From Enterovibrio norvegicus DSM 15893 (lineage in GTDB: Bacteria; Pseudomonadota; Gammaproteobacteria; Enterobacterales; Vibrionaceae): 64,000 bases of DNA. The stretch is from NCBI RefSeq assembly GCF_900115495.1, contig NZ_FOWR01000006.1, positions 119,242 through 183,241 on the forward strand, written 5' to 3'. Each line of letters starts with the position of its first letter. The first letter of the stretch is position 1. The notes under the pieces were generated by a model that saw only the letters and a list, made by a program, of their open reading frames with translations, was not told the DNA's origin and did not search any database. This document shows, in pieces, positions 1 to 7,996 of this stretch. The translations under genes and the position numbers were made by a program.

Positions 1-423
1 GGCCGCATATCTTCCAAGAAGCTAGGCCAAGTGCGAATGATGTCGGTAGTGCATAAAGATCACCCTCTCGCCGCCCTCAAACGCGTGTCTCGTGCCGATT
101 TGGAATTGCACACCGAGGTAACGCTGGCCTACGTCGATGATGAAGGCTTGAAAGCCCTCGACCCCATTTCACCCCATTACATCGCGCTGCCCTTTTATGA
201 GCATTTACGTGATGCGGTATTAGACGGTTCGGGCTGGTCAAACGTGCCCTCAATGCTACTGCGCAAATACCTGCGAAGCGGCACCGTTCAAGTGCTTCGC
301 CATGCCAGTGCAATGCAGTGGCAGCCTTATGGCGAAATCACCGCCAGCGATGCCCGTCGCGGCGCGTTAACAGCCTGGCTATCTGACCGACTTGAAGCCT
401 TTTTGATAGAAGAAGCTGAGTAA
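1..423 (+). CDS. LysR-family transcriptional regulator, C-terminal part (cut by window start)
   Basis: The frame is open from base 1, so the gene begins outside the window; a GTG at 31 is an internal codon, not a start. The visible 140 residues look like the second half of a LysR effector-binding domain: a VVHKDHPLA strand typical of these domains, then alternating helices and strands up to a charged tail ending EEAE. The N-terminal winged helix is not visible, so family assignment rests on this domain only. It is followed after 99 bases by a metallopeptidase on the same strand, which may or may not be its target. Confidence 0.7.
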   Translation, partial: GRISSKKLGQVRMMSVVHKDHPLAALKRVSRADLELHTEVTLAYVDDEGLKALDPISPHYIALPFYEHLRDAVLDGSGWSNVPSMLLRKYLRSGTVQVLRHASAMQWQPYGEITASDARRGALTAWLSDRLEAFLIEEAE

Positions 424-522
424 AGTCTCACCACTTGAGCAAGCCCACATTGAATTCTGGTTGCTACCCTCAACACGGGTGGTAACCTCGCTGGCATAAC
501 AGCAACATATGAAGGACATTTC

Positions 523-1443
523 ATGAGCACATCAAACAGCTTCCCAATTGGCACACCTGGTCAACCTTGGGGCAACGAAGAAAAAGCACAGTGGCTAGCA
601 ACAACCAGCATCAAACGCAGCTATAAAGACGATGTTCTCAGCAAAATCGACGCACTTCGCGACCGCTTTGATGTAACGCAATACGGTGCGTTGTCCATCG
701 ACCCAGCGCGTTACCCGCAATTTGGCATTCAAAGCCGCAACTTTGATGCAAGCAAACCCACCATGTTGATCACGGGTGGTGTGCATGGTTACGAGACCAG
801 TGGTGTTCATGGCGCATTGAAGTTTTTAGACAGTGAAGCCGACGCATTTGTTGAGCACTTCAACTTTATCGTCGCGCCGTGTGTCAGCCCTTGGGGTTAC
901 GAAACCATCAACCGCTGGAACTCGATTGCTGTCGATCCTAACCGTTCATTTGTAGACAACAGCCCATCAGAAGAAGCCGCCAATGTGATGGCATTTGTGA
1001 AGGGCTTGGGTGTTGAAGTTTTCGCCCATATCGATCTTCACGAAACCACTGACACGGACGAATCTGAATTCCGCCCTGCTCTCGCAGCCCGTGATGGTAA
1101 AGACTACGAAGAAGATATCGTGCCTGATGGCTTTTACACCGTGGGCGACACTGAAAACCCAAATTCCGATTTCCAGAAAGCCATTATCGATGAAGTGCGC
1201 ACGGTAACGCACATTGCCCCTGCTGATGCAGACGGCAACATCATTGGGTCTCCGGTTCAGCAAGACGGCGTGATTAACTATCCATTGGCGTCGCTTGGCC
1301 TGTGTAACGGTTTCACCGCGTGCAAATTCGGCACCACCACCGAAGTGTATCCAGACAGCCCGAAAGTCACTGATGAAGAATGTAACGACGCACAAGTCGC
1401 AGCCATTCGTGGTGCGTTGAAGTATTTGATTAATTTAAAATAA
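523..1443 (+). CDS. M14-family zinc metallopeptidase (carboxypeptidase-like)
   Basis: A 306-residue protein without a signal peptide, so probably cytoplasmic. It carries the M14 zinc site: H88 and E91 in GGVHGYETSG and a distal histidine at 173 in HIDLHETTD. DPNRSF at 138-143 matches the substrate-binding Asn-Arg pair of the family, and the glutamate in TTTEVYPDS near residue 285 is a candidate catalytic base. Members of this branch hydrolyse C-terminal residues or small amide conjugates; the substrate is not evident. The start has a GAAGGA ribosome site 6 bases upstream. A hairpin (GATTGCCACC and its complement, 1454-1481) follows the stop but lacks a T run. Confidence 0.8.
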   Translation: MSTSNSFPIGTPGQPWGNEEKAQWLATTSIKRSYKDDVLSKIDALRDRFDVTQYGALSIDPARYPQFGIQSRNFDASKPTMLITGGVHGYETSGVHGALKFLDSEADAFVEHFNFIVAPCVSPWGYETINRWNSIAVDPNRSFVDNSPSEEAANVMAFVKGLGVEVFAHIDLHETTDTDESEFRPALAARDGKDYEEDIVPDGFYTVGDTENPNSDFQKAIIDEVRTVTHIAPADADGNIIGSPVQQDGVINYPLASLGLCNGFTACKFGTTTEVYPDSPKVTDEECNDAQVAAIRGALKYLINLK

Positions 1444-1538
1444 AATACCGCACGATTGCCACCTCATTGTCGGTGGCAATCATGTTCAGTTTAACCTTGG
1501 TTCTTTCTTCAAAACCCAAGGGCTTGGTATCTCATGAA

Positions 1539-3314
1539 CTATGGTTTCCCGGCCAAATATTGATTCGCCAATTCCAGCGTCGATTCACTGACCCCTTCCA
1601 TTTCTATGACACGACGTGCCACCGACATATTCATGGCTGACTCGTCGGTATGGCCGACAAGAAATTCGAACAAGAGATCGCGCGTCGGTGCTAAGACGTC
1701 CTCATCTTCAATACGATGACGCAGTTTCGCCTGATAGCTTTCCGTTAAGGCAACAGACACCTCTTGATTATCAAGCCCAGTAGCAATCGTACGCACCACG
1801 CTTGGGTGAGAGTCATTAAGCATTTGAGTCATTAGCTGCGAACGCATATCAGGATTCTTGCTCAAGAGCTTAGCGGCCAGTTGACGTTCGTCTGAGAAAG
1901 AACTGGTGAGATACGGTGCGACTTCCGCATCTAAGGCATTGCTTCCTAAATTGTTGGCGGCCAACAACGAGAGATACCCGTCTTTTTTCGACACTAACGC
2001 CTCAGACAAAAAAGCCGTCACCTGGGGGGTTAAACGTTCATTCTGCTTACCGAGAATACCGATATTCAACATCGCCGTTTGTGCCAATACCTGGTTATCA
2101 TCCGTTAGCATCGACTCGAGTGTTGTCAGAGCGACGGTGCTATTCACATCACCCATCTTTACCATCGACATCATTGCGCGAATACGGTCTGTTTCTTCGA
2201 TGCTTTCGTCTTCAATCAATGCAGATAGAATAAACTCACCTTCCGCTAACCCAGATCGTTCCAACGAAAAAATGATGTTTGAGCGCATACTGTCAGTCAC
2301 GTTTTCCGAAAACATCAATTCACGCACAAAGCCTAGCCCTTGCTCTGCGGCATACACGCCCAATACTTCAGCGGTGTCCAAGTTTGGATTACGATCAAAC
2401 ACCACCAGCGTTGACATAAATGCTTCCGGCGTTTGAACAACAACGTCGCTCTCTTGACGGTTGAAAGAGACGGCATAACCTGTGTTTGCATTCGCGATGA
2501 AGTTCGCCAACAACAAAACATCATTTTCAGGCGCAATGGGCGTTACCGTAATACTCTGATGAAGCTTGAGTGGCTGATTTTCCATCATTAACGTTTTCGA
2601 CACGCGGTTCTCCAATTGCATGGGGAAACCCGATACATCAAGATTGAGTAACCAACTGTCACTTTGAGACAAGGTATCGTAACTTGCAGATGCTGACTGA
2701 TCACTGATTAACGTACGCGAGACCTTGCTGCCTTTTGTGGCATAGTTATACGTACGTTCGCCGTCTGGGAAAGTTATCGTGTGCGTTTCTGGGTAGTAAG
2801 AAAGTTGCTGCAATAACACAGGGACAATGTTGAGTGGATGCTCTGGCTGCAATCCGAGCAATGACACGTCGTGAAACGCCCCGTCTCCGTATCTATAAGT
2901 AAACCCCATCACAGCAGGCATCGCGGTTTCTGGGTTTTCAGATTCAAAACTCGCATCATAAACAGCCCCTTTCCGCGGCGCTTCTTCCCTTTGAACACGG
3001 TTTTTATCGTGATGAAGAACAAATTTCAACGAGTTCGTGAAGTGTGCAAGCGCTTTGCTATCGCTAGTCAGCGTGGACACGATCACCGCCTGATAAGCCA
3101 GAGTCTGTTGACCTTCCTCTGTGACAGAAAAATCTCTCTGACTGGATGGAGACAATACCTCTCCTTTCTCTTCATCTTGATTATCAGCAGACACAACAAT
3201 CACTTTTTTCGGTAAAGGTGTCCCGCGTACGGCATCGTGTCTATCAAAAACATAAAACTCTAAAAGCAACACCGCGGACAACGGCAGCATTAAAAGTCCA
3301 ATCGTCTTTTTCAT
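1539..3314 (-). CDS. Module protein A1: membrane-anchored beta-domain plus helical-repeat protein
   Basis: 591 residues. An uncleaved-looking hydrophobic N-terminus (about 5-22) with no lipobox cysteine suggests an inner-membrane anchor and periplasmic location. Residues about 60-285 are beta-rich and contain RYGDGAFHDVSLLG followed by NIVPVLLQQLSY; residues about 300-590 are helical HEAT-like repeats (AQTAMLNIGILG, NNLGSNALDAEVAPYL, NPDMRSQLMTQMLNDSHPS). This order, a beta-barrel with an LNI-type motif followed by a helical superhelix, recalls the N-terminal half of eukaryotic vitellogenin/MTP lipid-transfer proteins; that is inference. It lies 99 bases after protein B1 on the same strand and has a full-length paralogue at 17708-19465. 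Start supported by GGAGAGG. Function unknown. Confidence 0.85.
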   Translation of the reverse strand: MKKTIGLLMLPLSAVLLLEFYVFDRHDAVRGTPLPKKVIVVSADNQDEEKGEVLSPSSQRDFSVTEEGQQTLAYQAVIVSTLTSDSKALAHFTNSLKFVLHHDKNRVQREEAPRKGAVYDASFESENPETAMPAVMGFTYRYGDGAFHDVSLLGLQPEHPLNIVPVLLQQLSYYPETHTITFPDGERTYNYATKGSKVSRTLISDQSASASYDTLSQSDSWLLNLDVSGFPMQLENRVSKTLMMENQPLKLHQSITVTPIAPENDVLLLANFIANANTGYAVSFNRQESDVVVQTPEAFMSTLVVFDRNPNLDTAEVLGVYAAEQGLGFVRELMFSENVTDSMRSNIIFSLERSGLAEGEFILSALIEDESIEETDRIRAMMSMVKMGDVNSTVALTTLESMLTDDNQVLAQTAMLNIGILGKQNERLTPQVTAFLSEALVSKKDGYLSLLAANNLGSNALDAEVAPYLTSSFSDERQLAAKLLSKNPDMRSQLMTQMLNDSHPSVVRTIATGLDNQEVSVALTESYQAKLRHRIEDEDVLAPTRDLLFEFLVGHTDESAMNMSVARRVIEMEGVSESTLELANQYLAGKP

Positions 3315-3352
3315 TATTTACACACCTCTCCAAGTTGACATATAGATGCCGA

Positions 3353-3405
3353 AGCCCAAACAACATAAGCATGTGAATGTTCATTAACCTGGCGTTGTTT
3401 GGGCT
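3353..3405. repeat. 12-bp inverted repeat between B1 and A1
   Basis: AGCCCAAACAAC at 3353-3364 is perfectly complementary to GTTGTTTGGGCT at 3394-3405, with a 29-base loop. It sits in the 99-base gap between genes B1 and A1 and could act as an attenuator or processing hairpin setting the ratio of the two products. There is no T run on the minus strand, so it is not a classical terminator. Its core CCCAAACAAC also occurs in the ends of the repeat element at 4773-5037. Confidence 0.6.
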
Positions 3406-3413
3406 GGTGTTAT

Positions 3414-4400
3414 TTAGAAGTACACTGCTTTTTCATAAATGGTTTGGTCGAACTCATAAATTGGAGACCAACTAATAAGATCGGTTTTCGCATAAAATAT
3501 TCTGGCTAAGCCAAATGCTTTCACATCACAATACAATCCGATACTGCCATTTCCCCCCTGCGCATTCGCATTCCATTTAAGCTTGGTATAATACTGATAG
3601 TTCTTTTCCTCATTGCAATTTCCACAATCGCTATCAGGCTCATAGGTAATTCCAGCCTCAGCGATGGCCTTTGTTCCTGCACTAATGAGAGTGAGCGAAC
3701 CTTTTACGCCTTTTTCAATGGTTTTAAATATAAGGTTAATACTGGCGTAACCTTTCGCGGTAGCATCACCGGAAATAAAGGGACGAACACTTGCATAAAT
3801 AAAGTCAGGCTGTCGATTACCAGCAACATAAATAGGTGTGTTAGGCTTATCATAACCACCCACTTCCAAACCCGCTGCAAAATCTGCCCCAACCTTTAGC
3901 GCTGCGCCAATTTTGACACCAAGACGGAAAATGCCAGCAGGGTCGATGGGCACTTCGGGGATTGGCACTTCAGCCTCAGCAACCGTATGGCTAAGTGTTC
4001 GTTTCACATCAGCACGCAACAGCGCATCACAAGTAGGACTCAAGGAAAACGGGACATCAGAGCCAACACTCAAAGAAAGATGGAGTCCTCTAACACATTG
4101 TATTTCTTCAGGGTTAAAGTTTAAATCGACTGCGCCTAATACTGAACCAATCTGCGTGTTATGAGGACCGACTGTCACTGAGAATTTATTTTCGGTATTA
4201 CCGATCACTTTTCCGCCACTAAAGGTGACGTAACCATAACCCTTTCGGGTCTCGATGAAGTTTTTAACAATATTATGCGTCTTAGCTTTGTGTGTTTTGT
4301 TAAGTACGGTTCCCGGTGATAGGCCCACTGCGTGTGCTGTAAATGAGCATAATGATATTGCAAGTGTTGCAAATATTATTGATAACCTTTTACTCTTCAT
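3414..4400 (-). CDS. Module protein B1: exported protein of unknown function
   Basis: 328 residues with a clear signal peptide (KRLSIIFATLAISLCSFTAHA) and predicted cleavage after AHA, so periplasmic, outer-membrane associated or secreted. I recognise no family. Blocks shared with the paralogue at 19585-20646 include GYGYVTFSGGK, PEVPIDPAGIFRLGVK, KVGADFAAGLEVGG, ASVRPFISG and LISWSPIYE. Two cysteines (in QCVRG and PTCDAL) are conserved in both copies and could form a disulfide; a CGNC pair is found only here. The alternating, glycine-rich strands suggest a beta-sheet protein. The start has AGGAG 6 bases upstream. Always immediately upstream of an A gene in this window. Confidence 0.8.
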   Translation of the reverse strand: MKSKRLSIIFATLAISLCSFTAHAVGLSPGTVLNKTHKAKTHNIVKNFIETRKGYGYVTFSGGKVIGNTENKFSVTVGPHNTQIGSVLGAVDLNFNPEEIQCVRGLHLSLSVGSDVPFSLSPTCDALLRADVKRTLSHTVAEAEVPIPEVPIDPAGIFRLGVKIGAALKVGADFAAGLEVGGYDKPNTPIYVAGNRQPDFIYASVRPFISGDATAKGYASINLIFKTIEKGVKGSLTLISAGTKAIAEAGITYEPDSDCGNCNEEKNYQYYTKLKWNANAQGGNGSIGLYCDVKAFGLARIFYAKTDLISWSPIYEFDQTIYEKAVYF

Positions 4401-4772
4401 TAGAATCTCCTAATTACATATTAAAGTTAACACTTAACTACGTAAACATTGCCAATGACAGGCAAGGAAATACTAGATAAAAAAATAAAACCAACACAAA
4501 TAACAACAAGGATTAATTAGAATTAATGACAACTATGAGATATTAACCCAACGAAAAGCAATTGATAAATTAGAATATATTAATGAAAATAAAATGCTAC
4601 GGAATTGAATGAAGATCGATTTGCCACTATAAAAATTTTACACAGCCATGACATAAATTATCCTGCACAATTAAACAAGGCTAAATAGATATTCCCCCTT
4701 CAATATATTGAGATTCCCATTCAAAAATAGATGTAACTGTTGCAACGAGGAATTATGGTGCGTCTTACGGTT
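4401..4772. other. AT-rich intergenic region upstream of B1
   Basis: About 370 bases of markedly AT-rich sequence with no plausible gene. It should contain the promoter of the B1-A1 module, but I could not single out a convincing -35/-10 pair. It ends at the MITE-like element. Confidence 0.5.
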
Positions 4773-5037
4773 TATACCCAAACAACCTGAATATGCTCGA
4801 CTTCAGAGGCCATCAGTGCGTTCAGTTCAAGGCAAATTCTTGTAGGAATAGTCATTCTATTTCACAGGAATTTAACGATGAAGTGGACGCACTGAAGGCC
4901 TCCCTTAGGGCGAGTTTACTGACGCCATGCTCGGTGTTATCCCTTTTGATGGAGCTCACTACATCGGCAAAGGGACGCCTAGATCATATCGTCAGTAAAC
5001 CTCGCTGAATCCTGCATCTTCAGGTTGTTTGGGTATA
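4773..5037. mobile_element. MITE-like element with nested inverted repeats
   Basis: A 265-bp non-coding unit. Its ends, TATACCCAAACAACCTGAA at 4773 and the complement ending at 5037, match over 19 bases, and the match resumes after one mismatch. Both sides carry GTT (4770-4772 and 5038-5040), a possible 3-bp target duplication. Inside are two more inverted repeats: 4806-4820 with 4888-4902 (one mismatch), and 4910-4924 with 4990-5005. The single-strand form would fold into a large branched structure. A 71-codon open frame inside has no start signal and is judged spurious. A degraded relative lies at 47596-47669. Confidence 0.75.
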
Positions 5038-5119
5038 GTTTATGTATGCAATGTGCTCACTCTTACTGAGAGTGAGCATCACCTTCAACGTCAGCCAAAC
5101 GTGTAAACGTGGGAATCGC

Positions 5120-5848
5120 CTAAAACGTATACGCAGCACCAATGCTGAATTGCCATCCCAGATCGCGCTGAACCAAAGCGCTCTCACTGTCATGGCGCTC
5201 AAATTCGAGCTTACTCAAGACAATGACATCATCAGAAAAATCATAGATGCCAATCAGACCGGATTTGTACACCCAAGTGCTGTCAGCATTAAAGGCGGCA
5301 AGGCCAGACGCGCTGCTTTCTCCCACTGAAATACCATAGAGGTGATTCGACAACTTCTCATCGCGGTAATCGACTTCCACGTACGGCGACAGTGTGAACT
5401 GTTCAAACGGCGTATCAAATGCTCGCCCCAAGTGAAGCTGTACTTCATAACCATCATGCTCGCCCGTCACGTCATGCAAATAGGTCAAACGCGCGCCAAC
5501 GGTGCCCAGCGTAATACCTAGCTCCCCATTGCCCTCACGATCATTAATCCCATTCGGGATATCATCGAAATCATTCGATACTTCTGCAAATCGCCACCGA
5601 CCGGAAATACCCAGCCACGGCAGCACCGAATAATTCACCAAACTACCGTCAATAAAACCGTATTCGCCGTTGTAGAACAGGTTTGGCTCCACACCGACCT
5701 TGGTGCCGTCGCTGGAAAACACTGACTCGCCCACGGTGACGCCACCGCCAATAAACCCAAAATCCTGATACGTTTCTTGCGCTGATACGTTCATTGAAAG
5801 CGCCAACAGCGTTAGCCCAGACAAGGGGCTCCAACCTACTCTCATCAT
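5120..5848 (-). CDS. MipA/OmpV-family outer-membrane protein
   Basis: 242 residues with a signal peptide (cleavage after VSA). The mature chain is a series of amphipathic beta strands and ends in an aromatic residue (GAAYTF), the mark of an outer-membrane beta-barrel. FGFIGGGVTVGESVF, YNGEYGFIDG and the final strands fit the MipA/OmpV family, whose members act as scaffolds for murein enzymes or as minor porins. The first of two adjacent ATGs is chosen because AAAGGA lies 8 bases before it. It appears to be a single-gene unit; a perfect 10-bp hairpin at 5054-5078 follows the stop. Confidence 0.8.
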   Translation of the reverse strand: MMRVGWSPLSGLTLLALSMNVSAQETYQDFGFIGGGVTVGESVFSSDGTKVGVEPNLFYNGEYGFIDGSLVNYSVLPWLGISGRWRFAEVSNDFDDIPNGINDREGNGELGITLGTVGARLTYLHDVTGEHDGYEVQLHLGRAFDTPFEQFTLSPYVEVDYRDEKLSNHLYGISVGESSASGLAAFNADSTWVYKSGLIGIYDFSDDVIVLSKLEFERHDSESALVQRDLGWQFSIGAAYTF

Positions 5849-6087
5849 CCTTTGCTTCCTTTCGTTTTCTACGCGTTAGATAGAAACAGAACCGACGGCA
5901 CGCCAAAATATTCCGACGATAGAAAGATGTGCGAAATCAGAGAGAGCTTTGTGAGAAATAGTACGAAGCGGTATGTTGGGTAGGAAGAGTATGCTGTGCT
6001 GAAGGATTATGCTGTGTTGAAGGATTATGGTGGGTAAATGTATCAACGAGGTCTATTCGGCATCGCTTTTCCCCCAAGAATAAAAAA

Positions 6088-6114
6088 CAAGCGCTAAACC
6101 TCGCCTAGCGCTTG
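6088..6114 (-). terminator. Intrinsic terminator downstream of the porin gene
   Basis: CAAGCGCTA (6088-6096) pairs perfectly with TAGCGCTTG (6106-6114); on the minus strand it is followed by GTTTTTTATT. It ends transcription coming from the porin gene or from the candidate RNA just upstream. Confidence 0.8.
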
Positions 6115-6160
6115 CGACACATAACACGGAATAACCTCACATCATCTGCACGATTTGTGT
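6088..6160 (-). ncRNA. Candidate sRNA (porin 3' UTR), copy 1
   Basis: On the minus strand a 25-base sequence (6129-6153) lies just before the terminator at 6088-6114. The same 25 bases occur at 9838-9862, again on the minus strand just before a GC-rich terminator. A conserved single-stranded stretch followed by a U-tailed hairpin is the design of Hfq-dependent sRNAs. Here it would be released from, or transcribed within, the 3' untranslated region of the porin gene. The 5' end is not defined. This is a pattern inference; no known sRNA family is claimed. Confidence 0.45.
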
Positions 6161-6237
6161 CTCAAATTGATAGGCAGGGAAAAAAGGATTCAATCGTCAT
6201 TGGGCGGTAGCAAAAATACACCGCTGAGGGCGATGAA

Positions 6238-7392
6238 TTAAAAAGTGACCACAGCACCAACAGCAAACGTATTATTTTCTTCCGTTCGACCTTCATTCAC
6301 TTCGGTACGGTTGTATTCACCTACCAAGCTCAGATTCGCATTCACAGTATGAAACCAAGCGACAGCATAGTTTTCGTACTCCAATGACGTCGTTCCTTGG
6401 GTCTCAACTTCTGTCTTGCCGTATGACAGTACAAAACGTTCTGCATCAATAGAATATGACCCTTGCAGTAAATATCCTTCCGACTCGGTTTGCTCATTCG
6501 AAATCAATGTATCTAAACCCGCAACATCCCCTAAACCTTCCGTGTTAAAACCTGAAGCGTTAAACGCTGCGCCGGCATAACCCACGCGAATACCACCGCC
6601 GACACCGTTTGAATCGGTTTTGCCAGCACTGTCTTCAGAGCTTTGTGTTACACCATTGATGTAGGCTTTAAAATCCACAGAATCGAACGTATTGTTGTAC
6701 GTGATTTCACTTTCAAAGCGCGGATTATCTTCAGAGCTTGTTGCACTTTTCTTGTTCGGGTCCATGACACCAACAGCGATCTGAACACCTGACATGTCAG
6801 GGCTACGATACGTAATTTGTGCTTTCGGGAACGGATAAGTGTAACCCGACCCAATGTTCCCGAACGACACGTTTCCGCCATCGATCAAGCCATAGAAATC
6901 ACTCGTCTGACCGTGCCCCAATAACAGTTCATCCGTAAGGATATTGCTGCGCGAAAACAAACCAAAATCTTTGCCGAGCAAGACCTGCCCCCACTCCGCA
7001 TCGACCGTCGCGTAGAACTGACGAACGTCGATACCCGAGCGTGTGCCCAAACCTTCTGCGCCACGTTGAGTGTCTGTGTCATTCAATGTGACCCAGAACG
7101 ATGAACGCGCGCCGATTTTCAAGCCATCATCGGTTTCGGTGTTGTAATTAAACCCAATGTAATTAGGCAGAAAGCCAACACGAACACGCGATTGGTCTCG
7201 GCTCACTGTGCCACTATTGGCGTCGTTAAAATCCGCCAAACGGTCAACACTCGAGTTGGTATAAAACACATTCACTAACAAGTCCGTGCTGACAGAGTGT
7301 GTGTCGTCTTCGTACAAAGTGACTGCCGCCGTCGCGTTTGCACACATCACCGCCAAACCGAGCGGCAATAAACAATTTGCATGAGTCTTCAT
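6238..7392 (-). CDS. Outer-membrane porin (Gram-negative porin family)
   Basis: 384 residues; signal peptide with cleavage after ATA. The mature chain is a beta-barrel of alternating strands and ends with phenylalanine (VGAVVTF), required for Bam-dependent insertion. VRQFYATVDAEWGQVLLGKDFGLF and the extended acidic loops are typical of general porins that let small hydrophilic solutes cross the outer membrane. It forms its own transcription unit. The trailing region holds the terminator and the candidate sRNA described above. Substrate selectivity cannot be read from the sequence. Confidence 0.85.
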   Translation of the reverse strand: MKTHANCLLPLGLAVMCANATAAVTLYEDDTHSVSTDLLVNVFYTNSSVDRLADFNDANSGTVSRDQSRVRVGFLPNYIGFNYNTETDDGLKIGARSSFWVTLNDTDTQRGAEGLGTRSGIDVRQFYATVDAEWGQVLLGKDFGLFSRSNILTDELLLGHGQTSDFYGLIDGGNVSFGNIGSGYTYPFPKAQITYRSPDMSGVQIAVGVMDPNKKSATSSEDNPRFESEITYNNTFDSVDFKAYINGVTQSSEDSAGKTDSNGVGGGIRVGYAGAAFNASGFNTEGLGDVAGLDTLISNEQTESEGYLLQGSYSIDAERFVLSYGKTEVETQGTTSLEYENYAVAWFHTVNANLSLVGEYNRTEVNEGRTEENNTFAVGAVVTF

Positions 7393-7622
7393 CGTGCTAA
7401 TACTCCCTGTATTTATTGTTAAGATTCACTGCTCATCGCTGTCACCACCGATGTTTGAGGGTCAGTTGTGCAGCGATTTCTCATGCTATCGTTCGAGGTT
7501 TTGGGGGAATATGGCAAATTAGAACGAAAAGATCTCGTTCTAATGAAGGGGGACTAATGGGGGTAAATTGCAGCCTCAAATAGGGAGATGGTTCATCGAT
7601 AAATCTGCATGTTATGCAAAAT

Positions 7623-7651
7623 TGAAGAGCCAACACACATTGGCTCTTCAA
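7623..7651 (-). terminator. Terminator of the ndh-SMR operon
   Basis: TTGAAGAGCCAA (7623-7634) and TTGGCTCTTCAA (7640-7651) form a perfect 12-bp stem with a 5-base loop, 25 bases after the SMR stop codon. The minus strand continues with a short T run (ATTTTGC). Confidence 0.65.
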
Positions 7652-7675
7652 CGATAACGGGGTAAACCTCTCTGT

Positions 7676-7996
7676 TCAGTGGCCGTGAGAAAGATTAATC
7701 ATGCCAATACCAATGGCAACAAACACCATACCTATCCATACGGTTGCGTCGACGTGCTGTCGATACACAATCGCAGATAACATAGTGACAGACAAAATAG
7801 CCAGTCCCGCCCATAGTGCATGAGCAATACCCACAGGGATCCCTTTCATTGCATGGCTCAGAAACAGAAACGCCGCCAAATGCCCCATCACAACAATGAA
7901 CAGTGGCAGAGGTTTGTTGAAGCCATCCGTCGATTTTAGGGCCACGTGAGACAGGGTCTCCGCCCCTACCCCCATCAATAAAAAGAACCAGCTCAT
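7676..7996 (-). CDS. Small multidrug resistance (SMR) family efflux protein
   Basis: 106 residues with four hydrophobic helices, the usual SMR length. The essential membrane glutamate is E13 in GVGAETLSHVALK and the conserved tryptophan is in HALWAGLA. Such proteins form dual-topology dimers that exchange protons for cationic drugs, polyamines or guanidinium-like compounds across the inner membrane. The ATG directly follows the TAA of the NADH dehydrogenase gene, so the two are probably translationally coupled. Coupling to a respiratory enzyme is unusual for an SMR gene. Confidence 0.85.
   Translation of the reverse strand: MSWFFLLMGVGAETLSHVALKSTDGFNKPLPLFIVVMGHLAAFLFLSHAMKGIPVGIAHALWAGLAILSVTMLSAIVYRQHVDATVWIGMVFVAIGIGMINLSHGH

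Noticed and set aside
4793..5008. 71-codon open frame in the MITE-like element
   Set aside because: It spans internal inverted repeats, has no ribosome site and is not protein-like.
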